DNA of 27,439 nt from Chloroflexota bacterium (GCA_020849725.1 JADLAZ010000076.1:1-27439); one strand, 5' to 3'; shown: positions 16,140 through 26,099, counted from the stretch's first letter. Made by a program: numbers and translations. Notes: generated by a model not told the origin, from the sequence alone.

Positions 16140-16210
16140 GGCGGCTTGGCCAAGTGGCAAGGCAAGGGTCTGCAAAACCCTGATCAGCGGTTCGAATCCG
16201 CTAGCCGCCT
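16140..16210 (+). tRNA. tRNA-Cys (anticodon GCA)
   Basis: This 71-base cloverleaf has a 7-bp acceptor stem (GGCGGCT 16140-16146 with AGCCGCC 16203-16209). The anticodon stem AGGGT/ACCCT has loop CTGCAAA and anticodon GCA at 16172-16174. The T stem is AGCGG/CCGCT around TTCGAAT. The discriminator base is T16210, as required for Cys tRNAs. The CCA end is not encoded. The variable loop is 4 bases. Confidence 0.95.
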
Positions 16211-16314
16211 CTAGGAAAATTGACAGAAGACTACCTCGAGTTTCGCTGTCACATCGCTGTCAGAAGGGTGGCAGGGCGCCGTCGTGGCCGACACGCGCCT
16301 GGCCGGGGGGGACG

Positions 16315-16875
16315 ATGTCGACACCACGCCAGGACGACCAGCCCGATGCCGCCGACGAGGTGTTGATCGGCAGCGAGTACATCTATCAGGGGCGGCTGCT
16401 CAAAATGCGCCTCGATCGCATTCGCACCGATGCTGGCTCGACGACGATGCGCGAAATCGTCGAGCATCCCGGCGCGGTGGCCATTGTGCCACTGCTGCCT
16501 GACGGTCGAGTGATCCTGGTGCGCCAGTGGCGTCGGCCGGCGCGCCGGCACATCCTGGAGATCCCGGCCGGCACGCGCGAGCCAAACGAAGACGCCGAGG
16601 CATGCGCACGTCGAGAGTTGGTCGAAGAGATCGGCTACCGCGCTGGCGTCATCGAGCGGCTAGCTGGCTTCTTTACTACTCCTGGCTTCACCGATGAGTA
16701 CATGGACCTCTTCCTGGCAACTGAGCTCACACCAGCCGCTGATGACGAGCCGGCTGAGTTCGAAGAGGCGCTGGTGATCGTGCGGCCGGATGACGTGCCG
16801 GCGCTGATCGCGGCCGGCGAACCGCTCGACGCCAAGACGATTGCCGCGCTCTTGCTGGTCGCAGCGCGACGCTAG
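16315..16875 (+). CDS. Nudix hydrolase, ADP-ribose pyrophosphatase-like
   Basis: This 186-residue Nudix protein hydrolyses a nucleoside diphosphate linked to another moiety, most likely ADP-ribose. The Nudix box GX5EX7REUXEEXGU is complete at residues 86-108 (begins GTREPNEDAEACAR and ends ELVEEIGY). Before it lies VILVRQWRRPARRHILEIPAG, and after it GFFTTPGFTDEYMDLFLA; these flanks are typical of the NudF/YffH ADP-sugar pyrophosphatase group. The ATG at 16315 follows a G-rich ribosome site (GGGGGGGAC). It is about 100 bases downstream of tRNA-Cys on the same strand and could be read from the tRNA promoter if no terminator stops it; none is obvious. It is convergent with the E2 gene. Confidence 0.88.
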   Translation: MSTPRQDDQPDAADEVLIGSEYIYQGRLLKMRLDRIRTDAGSTTMREIVEHPGAVAIVPLLPDGRVILVRQWRRPARRHILEIPAGTREPNEDAEACARRELVEEIGYRAGVIERLAGFFTTPGFTDEYMDLFLATELTPAADDEPAEFEEALVIVRPDDVPALIAAGEPLDAKTIAALLLVAARR

Positions 16876-16920
16876 CAGCCGGCGCCAGGAGCGCGTCACA
16901 GACAGCACGGTTGAAGATCG

Positions 16921-18114
16921 TCAGCCAGCCAGGCCATGCAGGAAGCTGCCATCGCCCATGAGCCGCGCGACTGCGGCCAGCAACTCGGCCGCCGGCGCGC
17001 CATCGGCGACGCGATGGTCGAACGTCAGGCTGAGCGTGCAGAGCCGGCGCGGCAGCCAGGCGCCATCGCTCCAGACCGGCTGGACGCCAATCCGGCCGAT
17101 ACCCAGGATGGCGGCCTGAGGCGGGTTCAGGATCGGCGTGAAGGCGTCGACACCGAAGCCGCCCAGGTTCGTGATCGTCGCCGTCCCGCCGGCAATGTCG
17201 GCCGGCCGCACCTGACCGGCGCGGACCCGTCCCGCCAGCGCGTCCATGTCGTCGAGGACGGCGGCGAGCGGGCGCGCGTCGGCATCGCGCACGACCGGTA
17301 CGACCAGGCCGTCCGGCACGGCCACGGCAAACCCGACATTGATCTCGTCCAGCACGACGATCGTGTCGTCCTCGACGACCGCATTCAGGTCAAGATTCTC
17401 GCGCAGCGCGACCGCCAGCAGTTTCACAAACAGCGCGTCGTACGGCACGGCCCGGCCGAGGCGGACGCTCAACGCCGCGCGCGCTTCGGCCAGCGCCTCT
17501 GCATCAACCTGGCGCATCAGCGTGACTGGCAGAGTCGTCGCGATGCTCTGGCGCAGCCGCTCAGCGATGGTGCGGCGCAGGCCGACCAGTGGGCTCCGCC
17601 GCGCCACGCGCCGCTCCGGCCTGGCGATGGGCGTCGCGCCGGCCGCCACTGCCGCCAGAATATCGGCCTCGACGATGCGCCCACCGGGACCGCTGCCGGT
17701 GAGACGTGCCAGATCGAGGCCATGCTGTGCCGCCAGGCGGCGTGCCACCGGGCTGGCTTTGATCTCCGCCCCCGGCAACGTGGGCACGGTCGGCACGCTG
17801 GCGTTGCTTGGCGTCGGCGCGGCCGGTGCGAGCGATGGGATCGACCCGGCCACAGCCGGCACCGGCGGTGCGGCCTCACCAGCCGCCATGATCCAGCCGA
17901 TGACACCCTGCACCGGCACCGTGGCGCCCGGCTCGAGCGCCAGGTGCAGCACCCCGGCTTCCGGGGCTTCGATCTCATAGGTTGCCTTTTCCGTCGTGAT
18001 CTCCGCGACTGGCTCGCCGGCAGCGATGGTCGCGCCGGCCGGTCGCAGCCACGCCGTCAGCGTGCCCTCGGCGGTGTACATGCCCAGACTCGGCATCACG
18101 ATCGGTCGGGCCAT
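16921..18114 (-). CDS. 2-oxoacid dehydrogenase complex E2, dihydrolipoamide acyltransferase
   Basis: This 397-residue E2 core protein moves the acyl group from E1 to CoA. It has one N-terminal lipoyl domain (1-~78) with the lipoylated K43 in TTEKATYEIEAPEAG. A Pro/Ala-rich hinge follows, then a peripheral subunit-binding domain (~119-156, SPVARRLAAQHGLDL then GSGPGGRI). The catalytic domain ends with the HxxxDG active site as FDHRVADG (H367, D371). ATG 18114 is preceded by AGAGG. It is the last gene of the leftward operon, 45 bases after the SDR. Single lipoyl domain and split E1 subunits fit acetoin- or pyruvate-dehydrogenase-like complexes. No E3 gene is present in the window. Confidence 0.9.
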   Translation of the reverse strand: MARPIVMPSLGMYTAEGTLTAWLRPAGATIAAGEPVAEITTEKATYEIEAPEAGVLHLALEPGATVPVQGVIGWIMAAGEAAPPVPAVAGSIPSLAPAAPTPSNASVPTVPTLPGAEIKASPVARRLAAQHGLDLARLTGSGPGGRIVEADILAAVAAGATPIARPERRVARRSPLVGLRRTIAERLRQSIATTLPVTLMRQVDAEALAEARAALSVRLGRAVPYDALFVKLLAVALRENLDLNAVVEDDTIVVLDEINVGFAVAVPDGLVVPVVRDADARPLAAVLDDMDALAGRVRAGQVRPADIAGGTATITNLGGFGVDAFTPILNPPQAAILGIGRIGVQPVWSDGAWLPRRLCTLSLTFDHRVADGAPAAELLAAVARLMGDGSFLHGLAG

Positions 18115-18159
18115 GGCAGGTCCTCTGCGATGCGGCGGCGTCGCTCAACGCCGCGCCGA

Positions 18160-18957
18160 TCATTCAGTGAGCAGGCCGCCGCTGATGTTCACAGCCTGCC
18201 CGGTCATGTATCCGGCCATGCCGGACGCTAGGAACGCGATCACCCGGCCAACATCGTCCGGCGTGCCGCCGCGCTGCAGCGGCACCGTCGCCAGCGCCTC
18301 GCGCCATGGCTGCCCGATCGGCTTGCCCTCCAGCGCAGCCATCTCACGGTCGATCTTCTCCCACATCGGTGTGGCGATGTAGCCGGGGCAGACGCAGTTC
18401 ACGCGCACACCACGCGGCGCGGCGATGCGCGCCCACGTCCTGGTGATGGCGATGACGGCGGCCTTGCTGGCATTGTAGTGGGCAGCGAGCGGCCCGCTGG
18501 CGCGCTTGCCGGCTGTCGAGGCAACATTGACGATTGCGCCGCGTCCGCGCTCCATCATCGACGGCAGCGCTGCCTGGCACAGGAAGAAGACCGCCTTCGT
18601 GTTCACGTCGAGCATGCGGTCCCAGTCGGCTTCGGTCAGGGCGAAGGCATTGATGATCTGGACAATGCCGGCGTTGTTGACCAGGATGTCGATCGGCCCC
18701 AGCACGCGCTCGGCCCCGGTCAGCAGCGCCAGTCGATCGCTCTCGCGCGTGACATCGCCGCCGGCGGCCAGCGCCCGCCGCCCGAGCGCGCGCACCTCAT
18801 CGGCCACTTCGGCGGCGATCGCCGGGTCGATATCGACGACCGCGACATCCGCGCCATGCCGGGCCAACTCAAGGCAGGCGGCGCGGCCGATGCCCCGCCC
18901 GCCACCGGTCACGACCGCCACCGCGCCCTCAACCAGCCCGCCCACGAATCCCTCCAT
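18160..18957 (-). CDS. Short-chain dehydrogenase/reductase (SDR) in the 2-oxoacid dehydrogenase operon
   Basis: This 265-residue classical SDR interconverts an alcohol and a carbonyl with NAD(P). The cofactor motif TGGGRGIG is at 17-24. DID at 42-44, after the second strand, suggests NAD(H). NNAG is at 94-97, and the catalytic S147, Y161 and K165 lie in NVASTAG and YNASK. The C terminus GYMTGQAVNISGG is also classical. It lies between E1-beta and E2, so it should act on the same pathway, for example forming or removing the 2-oxo substrate. The start is uncertain: ATG 18957 has no clear ribosome site, GTG 18945 follows GGAGGG closely, and GTG 18996 lies right after the E1-beta stop. Confidence 0.85.
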   Translation of the reverse strand: MEGFVGGLVEGAVAVVTGGGRGIGRAACLELARHGADVAVVDIDPAIAAEVADEVRALGRRALAAGGDVTRESDRLALLTGAERVLGPIDILVNNAGIVQIINAFALTEADWDRMLDVNTKAVFFLCQAALPSMMERGRGAIVNVASTAGKRASGPLAAHYNASKAAVIAITRTWARIAAPRGVRVNCVCPGYIATPMWEKIDREMAALEGKPIGQPWREALATVPLQRGGTPDDVGRVIAFLASGMAGYMTGQAVNISGGLLTE

Positions 18958-19003
18958 TGTGTGACAGAGTGGACGAGGTAGGCCCGCGCCCAGCACCCAC
19001 CCA

Positions 19004-20065
19004 TCACTCGTCCCGTCCGAGTTGCGCGTTTACGGCCGCGATCACGTGCTCCGGTCCGGGCACGTACAGGCGCTCGAGGGAGGCGGCGAACGGCACTGGC
19101 GTATCCGGTGCAGTGACGGTCTTGATCGGGGCGTCCAGGTAGTCAAAGCCGCGATCGGCCACCCGCGCGGCAATGTCACGCGCCATCGAGGCCACCGGCG
19201 TGTCCTCATCGACGACGACCAGGCGCTTGGTGCGTGTAACCGATTCGAGGATGGTCGCCTCGTCGAGCGGCGCCAGGGTCAGCACGTCGACCACCTCGGC
19301 GCTCACCCCTGAGGCGGTCAGGCGATCGGCCGCCGCCAGGCAGACATGGGTCATCCGGCCGATGCCGCACAGCGTCACATCGCGCCCGCGCCGCACGACC
19401 TCAGCCTGCCCTATCGGCAGCGAATAGGGCGCCACCGGCACGGGGCCACGCGCGGCCGCGCCCAGAAAGCGATGCTCCAAGACGATCACTGGCCCATTGT
19501 CGCGGATGGCGGCACACATCAACCCCTTGACGTTGTAGGCCGTGCTCGGCACGACGACTTTGAGGCCAGGCACGTGCGCCAGCACGGCGTAGAGCGTCTG
19601 CGAGTGTTGCGCTGCCGCGCCACCGCCCAGCGTCTGCGGCCCGACGTCGCGCATGCCGAACGAGGTGCGGATCACCAGCGGCAGATCGACGCGGCCGCCC
19701 ATCATGTAGTGCATCTTGGCGGCCTGGTTGACGATCTGGTCGTAGCAGACGCCGATCAGATCGACGAAGGCCAGGTCAACGATCGGCCGCAGACCGGTCA
19801 TGGCCGCGCCAACGCCGGCGCCGACGAAGCCCATCTCGGCGATCGGCGTGTCGATCACCCGCTCGGGACCGAACTCCTGGATCAGGCCGCGCGTGGCGCG
19901 CAACGGCCCGCCCCAGGCGTCGATGAAGCCCTGGGCGGCTCGCCCGGCCGCGCCGGCCACGTCCTCCCCAATGACGATGATCGTCGGATCGCGCTGCATC
20001 TCCTGCCGGATGGCCTCATTGATTGCCTGACCAAAAGTCAGCTCGCGCGTCGTCGTCGCGCTCAT
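19004..20065 (-). CDS. 2-oxoacid dehydrogenase E1 component, beta subunit
   Basis: This 353-residue protein is the pyrimidine-binding half of a thiamine-diphosphate E1 (transketolase-like). The N-terminal TFGQAINEAIRQEMQRD and VIGEDVAG (Glu that activates ThDP) are classical. IDTPIAEMGFVGAGVGAA and QAAKMHYMMGG, followed by VIRTSFG, resemble acetoin/pyruvate dehydrogenase beta subunits. The C-terminal domain begins near DVTLCGIGRMTHVCLAAAD and has VVDVLTLAPLDEATI and VVVDEDTP. Its ATG overlaps the E1-alpha stop (ATGA, 20062-20065), behind GGAGGG at 6-base spacing, so the two subunits are translationally coupled. Together with E1-alpha it decarboxylates a 2-oxo substrate and loads lipoate. Confidence 0.92.
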   Translation of the reverse strand: MSATTTRELTFGQAINEAIRQEMQRDPTIIVIGEDVAGAAGRAAQGFIDAWGGPLRATRGLIQEFGPERVIDTPIAEMGFVGAGVGAAMTGLRPIVDLAFVDLIGVCYDQIVNQAAKMHYMMGGRVDLPLVIRTSFGMRDVGPQTLGGGAAAQHSQTLYAVLAHVPGLKVVVPSTAYNVKGLMCAAIRDNGPVIVLEHRFLGAAARGPVPVAPYSLPIGQAEVVRRGRDVTLCGIGRMTHVCLAAADRLTASGVSAEVVDVLTLAPLDEATILESVTRTKRLVVVDEDTPVASMARDIAARVADRGFDYLDAPIKTVTAPDTPVPFAASLERLYVPGPEHVIAAVNAQLGRDE

Positions 20066-21093
20066 GTGGAGCCCTCCTTCACCAGGCTGAGGCTGCCGTC
20101 ACTGTACTCGGGCACGTAGACATCGGTGTGCAGATCGGCCGGCTCGGGTAGTGGCGCCGCCTCGGCCACCGCCACGGCCTCGTCAACCATCGCCCGAACG
20201 GCCGCATCGATCGCATCCAGATCGCCGGTGGTCAGCAAGCCGCGCCGCGTCACCTGTTCGCGGAAGCGCGCCAGACAGTCCCGGGCGCGGGCGGCGGCCT
20301 CCTCGGCGGCCGTCCGGTACCGGCGGGTGTCGTCGGCAGAATAGTGGCCGTAGTAGCGGTACGTCTTGCACTCGATCAGCGATGGGCCATCGCCGGCGCG
20401 GGCGCGGCGCACGGCAGCGTCGGCTGCCTCCCAGACGGCGAAGACGTCCTGCCCGTCGACCGACACACCGGGCATGGCATAGCCGGCGGCCCGATCGGCG
20501 ATGTCTCGGATGGCAATGGCGTACTCGACCGGCGTGGCTTGGGCGTAGCCGTTGTTCTCGCAGACAAAGATTACCGGCAGTTTCCAGATGGCGGCCATGT
20601 TGAGCGCCTCGTGGACGACGCCGATGCTGGAGGCGCCGTCACCGAAGAAGCTGGCGACCACTTGATCGGTGCCGCGCACGCGCGCTGACAGGCCGGCGCC
20701 GATGGCGTGCGCCGTGCCCATGCCCAGGATCGGGTTCACGCCGAGCATGCCGACCCGCACATCGGTGATGTGCATCGAGCCACCCTTGCCACGGTTGGTG
20801 CCGGTCGCCTTCCCGTACAGCTCGGCCATCATCGGCCGCACGTCGACGCCCTTGGCGATGCAGTGACCGTGGCCGCGATGGGTACTGGTGATCCAGTCGT
20901 CGTCGCGCAGCGCGCCGCAGACCCCGACAGCGACCGCCTCCTCGCCAACGTAGTAGTGGGTCGCGCCGACCGGTAGGCCCGTGTCGACCAGGTGGCGTAG
21001 CCGCTCCTCAAACTCGCGAATCAGCGCCATGCGCTCGTACAGCCAGCGCAGCCGTTGTCCGTCCAGCGCCAACCATCGCTCGGTGACCGTCAC
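20062..21093 (-). CDS. 2-oxoacid dehydrogenase E1 component, alpha subunit (acetoin/pyruvate dehydrogenase-like)
   Basis: This 343-residue protein binds the diphosphate of ThDP with Mg2+. The ThDP motif starts with GDGASSIGVVHEALN at 151 and closes with NN at 180-181. STHRGHGHCIAKG, then GTNRGKGGSMHI and GMLGVNPILGMG, are characteristic of the AcoA/PdhA family. YRYYGHYSADDTRRYR is the loop near the active site. The start is GTG 21093, fixed by AGGGAGG with 7-base spacing; an in-frame GTG at 21117 is upstream of that site. It begins 29 bases after the Gfo/Idh/MocA gene and ends overlapping E1-beta. Distinguishing acetoin, pyruvate or another 2-oxo substrate is not possible from sequence alone. 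Confidence 0.91.
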   Translation of the reverse strand: MTVTERWLALDGQRLRWLYERMALIREFEERLRHLVDTGLPVGATHYYVGEEAVAVGVCGALRDDDWITSTHRGHGHCIAKGVDVRPMMAELYGKATGTNRGKGGSMHITDVRVGMLGVNPILGMGTAHAIGAGLSARVRGTDQVVASFFGDGASSIGVVHEALNMAAIWKLPVIFVCENNGYAQATPVEYAIAIRDIADRAAGYAMPGVSVDGQDVFAVWEAADAAVRRARAGDGPSLIECKTYRYYGHYSADDTRRYRTAAEEAAARARDCLARFREQVTRRGLLTTGDLDAIDAAVRAMVDEAVAVAEAAPLPEPADLHTDVYVPEYSDGSLSLVKEGST

Positions 21094-21100
21094 GCCTTCG

Positions 21101-21107
21101 CCTCCCT
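21101..21107 (-). promoter_or_regulatory. Ribosome binding site that fixes the E1-alpha start
   Basis: AGGGAGG on the minus strand lies seven bases ahead of GTG 21093. It rules against the earlier in-frame GTG at 21117, which would place this site inside the coding region. Confidence 0.7.
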
Positions 21108-21122
21108 CTCGACGCACCGTCG

Positions 21123-22385
21123 TCAGCGGCTCGCGCGCTTGACCCGTGGGATCGGCTGAGCCGACCAGTACTCGTCCAGCTCCTGCTGCCAGGCGCCAAC
21201 ATAGGCGCCGCTGGCGACATCGGCCACGCGCACGGCCTGGCCGGCACAGGCCGACTCGTAGATGGCGTTCGCCAGCGCCACTGTGCCCAGCCCACCCCAG
21301 CCGTCAACCTCGGGCGGTCGGCCGCGCACGATCGCGTCGTGAAAGTCCCACAGCTCCGTCGCGAAATGGTCGGTGACGCCATTCGGAAAGAGTTGATGCA
21401 CGCGCTCCGGTCCGATCGCCGCCCGGTGGCGCGTCTGTAATTCCTCCAGCGACAGATATGCGCCGTCCCGACCGCGGAATTCGCCTGGCCCCATGAACTG
21501 GTGGAAGACCATGTAGCGGTTCGAGTAGAGTGTGTCCTCGATCGAGCCGGTGCTGCCGTAGATGACACAATCCCGCGTCTCGCGGCCGGGCGTTGCCTGC
21601 GACCAGCACCAGGTGCCAACCAGGCCGCTAGTGAAGGTGATAACGATCACGGCCGTATTCTCGCGATCGTCGATGATGTCGCGGCTGCTCGCCACCGGTC
21701 GGTCGTCGCTGTACGAGCGCAGCTCCGCGTAGACCTGCGCCACCTCGCCAAAGAAGTAGCGCACGGTGTCCAGAAAGTGGAAGCCGGAGTCAAAGGTCAT
21801 GCCGCCACCACCCATCAGCCGGTCACGCCGCCAGGCCAGCGCCGGTGTGACCGCCGCTTCCGGCGCGGGCGGCCGGTGATAGGTATAGTTGGCGAAGAAG
21901 AGGCGTGGCTCGCCGATCAGGCGTGCTTCGTTGATCGCCCAGTGGACGGCGCGCTCGCCTGGCATGCGCCGGTGCGGCACCGCAACCGCCAACACTCGGC
22001 CAGTGCGGTCAGCGACCTCGGCCAATTGGCGGCCGGTGCGGGCGGTCACCGTGTACGGCTTCTCGAGGATGACATCCAACCCCGCTTCGAGCGCGGCGAT
22101 GCCGACGATGTGATGCAGACCGTGCGGCAGGCAGATGTCGACAGCGTCGATAGGCGCGTCACGCAGGCACGCTTGCCAGTCGCGGTAGTGGGCTGGCTCG
22201 TCGCCAAGTTGGGCGCGCACGGCCGCCGTGGCCGTGGCCAAGTTACCATCGTCGGTGTCGCACAGCGCCGTCACCTGGAAGGTGTCCAGGCCCGCTCGCT
22301 TGAGCAGACCCAGGCCTGGGATGTGGCGCGTGCGGGCGATGCCGCCGGTGCCGATGATGCCGAGTCTCACGGGCTGCCTGGTCAT
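21123..22385 (-). CDS. Gfo/Idh/MocA family oxidoreductase, first gene of the dehydrogenase operon
   Basis: This 420-residue NAD(P)-dependent oxidoreductase has the Rossmann motif GIIGTGGIARTRHIPG at 9-24 and the family's EKP at 108-110 (VILEKPYTVTA). A C-terminal domain begins around VPHRRMPGERAVHW and includes MTFDSGFHFLDTVRYFFGEV, with the histidine expected at the active site. Its length is in the upper range of the family. ATG 22385 lies behind AGGAGG at 4-base spacing; upstream frame to 22430 is not family-like. It is followed after 29 bases by E1-alpha, so it should oxidise a precursor that feeds the dehydrogenase complex. It is only distantly similar to the other Gfo/Idh protein in the window. 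Confidence 0.87.
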   Translation of the reverse strand: MTRQPVRLGIIGTGGIARTRHIPGLGLLKRAGLDTFQVTALCDTDDGNLATATAAVRAQLGDEPAHYRDWQACLRDAPIDAVDICLPHGLHHIVGIAALEAGLDVILEKPYTVTARTGRQLAEVADRTGRVLAVAVPHRRMPGERAVHWAINEARLIGEPRLFFANYTYHRPPAPEAAVTPALAWRRDRLMGGGGMTFDSGFHFLDTVRYFFGEVAQVYAELRSYSDDRPVASSRDIIDDRENTAVIVITFTSGLVGTWCWSQATPGRETRDCVIYGSTGSIEDTLYSNRYMVFHQFMGPGEFRGRDGAYLSLEELQTRHRAAIGPERVHQLFPNGVTDHFATELWDFHDAIVRGRPPEVDGWGGLGTVALANAIYESACAGQAVRVADVASGAYVGAWQQELDEYWSAQPIPRVKRASR

Positions 22386-22469
22386 CACGCCTCCTGTGCC
22401 GGCGGCGATGCGTCGCGTCCGACCGGCCACACGCCACGGTGCAGGCGACGTCAGCGAGGACCGTGTTAG

Positions 22470-23981
<1,512 letters not shown>

Positions 23982-23989
23982 GGCTGACG

Positions 23990-24019
23990 GAGCGGTTCGC
24001 GTCGGGTAGTGAGCCGCTC
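23990..24019 (+). repeat. Inverted repeat after metY
   Basis: GAGCGG (23990-23995) pairs with CCGCTC (24014-24019) across an 18-base loop, starting 8 bases after the metY stop. A C7 run follows instead of a T-run, so it is a weak candidate for a transcript end. Confidence 0.4.
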
Positions 24020-24059
24020 CCCCCCATCCCAGATGGTTGCACGGGCGCGTGGAGGCAGT

Positions 24060-24827
24060 GTGGCAGGCATCGTCAATGACAAGGTGGCACTGGTGACCGG
24101 CAGTGGCGCCGGCATTGGCCGCGGCATCGCCGAGTTACTGGCGCGCGAGGGGGCGCGGGTTATCGTCGCCAATCGCACGCCGGCAACGGGCGAGGAGACG
24201 GTGGCCCGCATCGTTGCCGCCGGTGGACGAGCCGTGTTCCAGCGAACCGACGTTCGGCGCCAGGCCGACTGCGCGGCGGCCATCGAGCGCGCTGTCGCTG
24301 AGTTCGGTCGGCTCGACTGCCTGATCAACAATGCCGCGATCTTCCCGCGGGCGAGCCTGGAGGAAACGACTGAGACCTTCTGGGATAACATGCTGGCCGT
24401 GAACCTGAAGGGGCCGTACTTCCTGTGCCAGGCAGCCATTCCGCGCATGGTAGCCCAGGGTGGTGGAAGCGTCGTCAACATCGGCTCGATCAATGGTCTC
24501 GGCGGTGGTGCGCGCCTGTTCGCCTACTCGGTGTCGAAAGGTGGGCTGCTGACGATGACGCGCAATCTGGCGAAGGCCTATGCGCGCCATCAGGTGCGGG
24601 TCAACTACGTTATCCCCGGCTGGGTGATCACAGACACCGAGATCGACATCCAGGCTCGGGACGGTCACGATGCTGCCTGGATTGCGGAGGCCGCCAGGCG
24701 GCTTCCCGGCGGACGGCATCAGGTGCCCAAAGATGCCGCTGGCACGGTCCTGTTCCTCTGCTCCGACTACAGCGAGCAGGTGAGCGGCACGGTCATCCAT
24801 GTCGACGCGGGCATGTCGCTTATCTAA
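24060..24827 (+). CDS. Short-chain dehydrogenase/reductase (SDR)
   Basis: This 255-residue classical SDR has TGSGAGIG (13-20) for NAD(P). ANRT at the end of the second strand suggests a phosphate-tolerant pocket (NADP possible). NNAA (90-93) replaces the usual NNAG. The catalytic S143, Y156 and K160 are in NIGSING and YSVSK, and VSGTVIHVDAGMSLI closes the fold. GTG 24060 is preceded by GGAGG at short spacing and starts at the family N terminus (AGIVNDKVALVTG). GTG 24009 and ATG 24033 would add 17 or 9 non-conserved residues. It lies 78 bases after metY, on the same strand, perhaps co-transcribed, but no metabolic link to methionine is evident. Confidence 0.86.
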   Translation: MAGIVNDKVALVTGSGAGIGRGIAELLAREGARVIVANRTPATGEETVARIVAAGGRAVFQRTDVRRQADCAAAIERAVAEFGRLDCLINNAAIFPRASLEETTETFWDNMLAVNLKGPYFLCQAAIPRMVAQGGGSVVNIGSINGLGGGARLFAYSVSKGGLLTMTRNLAKAYARHQVRVNYVIPGWVITDTEIDIQARDGHDAAWIAEAARRLPGGRHQVPKDAAGTVLFLCSDYSEQVSGTVIHVDAGMSLI

Positions 24828-24944
24828 CCGCGCTACCTCGGTCGCATGATACGATGCCTCCTGGTCGCGCCGGGTATCGCCATTGAGGCCGGTCAGGGAC
24901 GGTCCCGCACTCGCCGGCTCTACCCACTCGGCCGAGCCTGTCGT

Positions 24945-26099
24945 ATGAAGCGCTATGTCAGCCGCGTGCGCCAGCCGGTCAAGCGCCAGCGCGCCGAATA
25001 CTACGTGCTGCTGACACTGATCAGCTTCGCGGTCGCGGTCGCTGGCACGCGCTGGTACCTGGAGTTGACTGGCTACCCGAAGATCGGAACTTCTACCTTG
25101 CACATCGCCCATGTGCTGTGGGGTGGGCTGCTGCTCTTCGTCGCCGCTGTGCTGCCACTGGTCCTGGCCAATCGCGAGGTCTATCCGCTGGCGGCGGTCC
25201 TCAGCGGAGCCGGCGTCGGGCTATTCATCGACGAGGTCGGCAAGTTCATCACCGAAACGAACGACTATTTCTACCCGGCCGCCGCGCCAATCATCTATGC
25301 CGCGTTCCTGCTCACGGTGCTGGTCTATGTGCAGATCCGGCGCCCACCGTCGCGCAATGCCCGCGCCGAGATGTACCGCGCCCTGGAAGAGATGTCGGAG
25401 GTACTCGACCATGACCTGGAACCACACGAGCGTGAGGCGCTCGTGCGGCGGTTGCGGGCCGTCGCCACCCAGACCGACCAGCCAGAGCTCGCCCGCCTAG
25501 CGCGCGAACTCCTCGACTTCGTGGCCGTCGACAGCGTGCGGCTGGCGCCGATCGGGCCGGCGTGGGCACGCCGCGCCATCCAGACCGCCGAGTGGTGGGC
25601 CGATGTCTGGTTGCCGCGTCGCACGATGCGGGCGCTGCTAGGCTTCAGCCTGGTCCTGGCTGGATTGCAAGGCGTGTGGGCCATCGTGCAATTAGGTCAG
25701 TTGCCTGGCGACCCGGCTTCGGTCATGTCGCGGGTGACGACAGACCTGGCCACGATCGGCCCAAACCGGCTGTCGACGCTGACCGCTGACAACGTTGCTG
25801 GCGCGGTCACCTACCTGCTCCTGGTCGCCACGGCCGGCGTGCCACTCGTCGTGGCGGGCGGCTTGTTGTTGGCCGGCCGGGAGCGGCTTGGGCTGGCGGT
25901 CGCTTACTTCGCGCTGCTGTTCAGCCTGACGGTGATTGATCTCTTGCTGTTCTATTTCCAACAGTTCCAGGCGATGACCCGCGTTCTGGTCGCCTTCACG
26001 CTGCTGGTCGCCGTCCTCTACTACCGGCAGCGCTTCGGCCTGGCGCCACCGGCAGCCCACCTCGCCACGCCAGCCGCGGACTCCGCCCGGCTAGAGTGA
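24945..26099 (+). CDS. Conserved multi-pass membrane protein of unknown function
   Basis: I do not recognise an assigned function. The 384-residue protein has a basic N terminus and about eight predicted helices (~19-38, 52-75, 80-98, 111-131, 229-250, 285-310, 315-338, 344-361). A ~100-residue soluble, helical, charged segment lies between helices 4 and 5 (132-228, including DHDLEPHEREALVRRLRAVA). The third helix carries charged residues in GLFIDEVGKFITETNDYF (D96, E97, K100), followed by YPAAAPIIYAA. ATG 24945 is chosen because the protein then begins MKRYVSRVRQ just before the first helix; ATG 24846 would add 33 residues. Neither has a good ribosome site. The 3' end overlaps the convergent anti-sigma gene by 9 bases. 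Confidence 0.75.
   Translation: MKRYVSRVRQPVKRQRAEYYVLLTLISFAVAVAGTRWYLELTGYPKIGTSTLHIAHVLWGGLLLFVAAVLPLVLANREVYPLAAVLSGAGVGLFIDEVGKFITETNDYFYPAAAPIIYAAFLLTVLVYVQIRRPPSRNARAEMYRALEEMSEVLDHDLEPHEREALVRRLRAVATQTDQPELARLARELLDFVAVDSVRLAPIGPAWARRAIQTAEWWADVWLPRRTMRALLGFSLVLAGLQGVWAIVQLGQLPGDPASVMSRVTTDLATIGPNRLSTLTADNVAGAVTYLLLVATAGVPLVVAGGLLLAGRERLGLAVAYFALLFSLTVIDLLLFYFQQFQAMTRVLVAFTLLVAVLYYRQRFGLAPPAAHLATPAADSARLE

Noticed and set aside
15856..16314. Upstream extension of the Nudix frame across tRNA-Cys
   Set aside because: It runs through the SirB1 5' end, the tRNA promoter and the tRNA itself. The Nudix family begins after ATG 16315.
16936..18231. 431-codon open frame opposite the E2 gene
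   Set aside because: It is antisense to a complete, motif-bearing E2. Its composition (Arg/Gln/His-rich) is that of a high-GC shadow frame.
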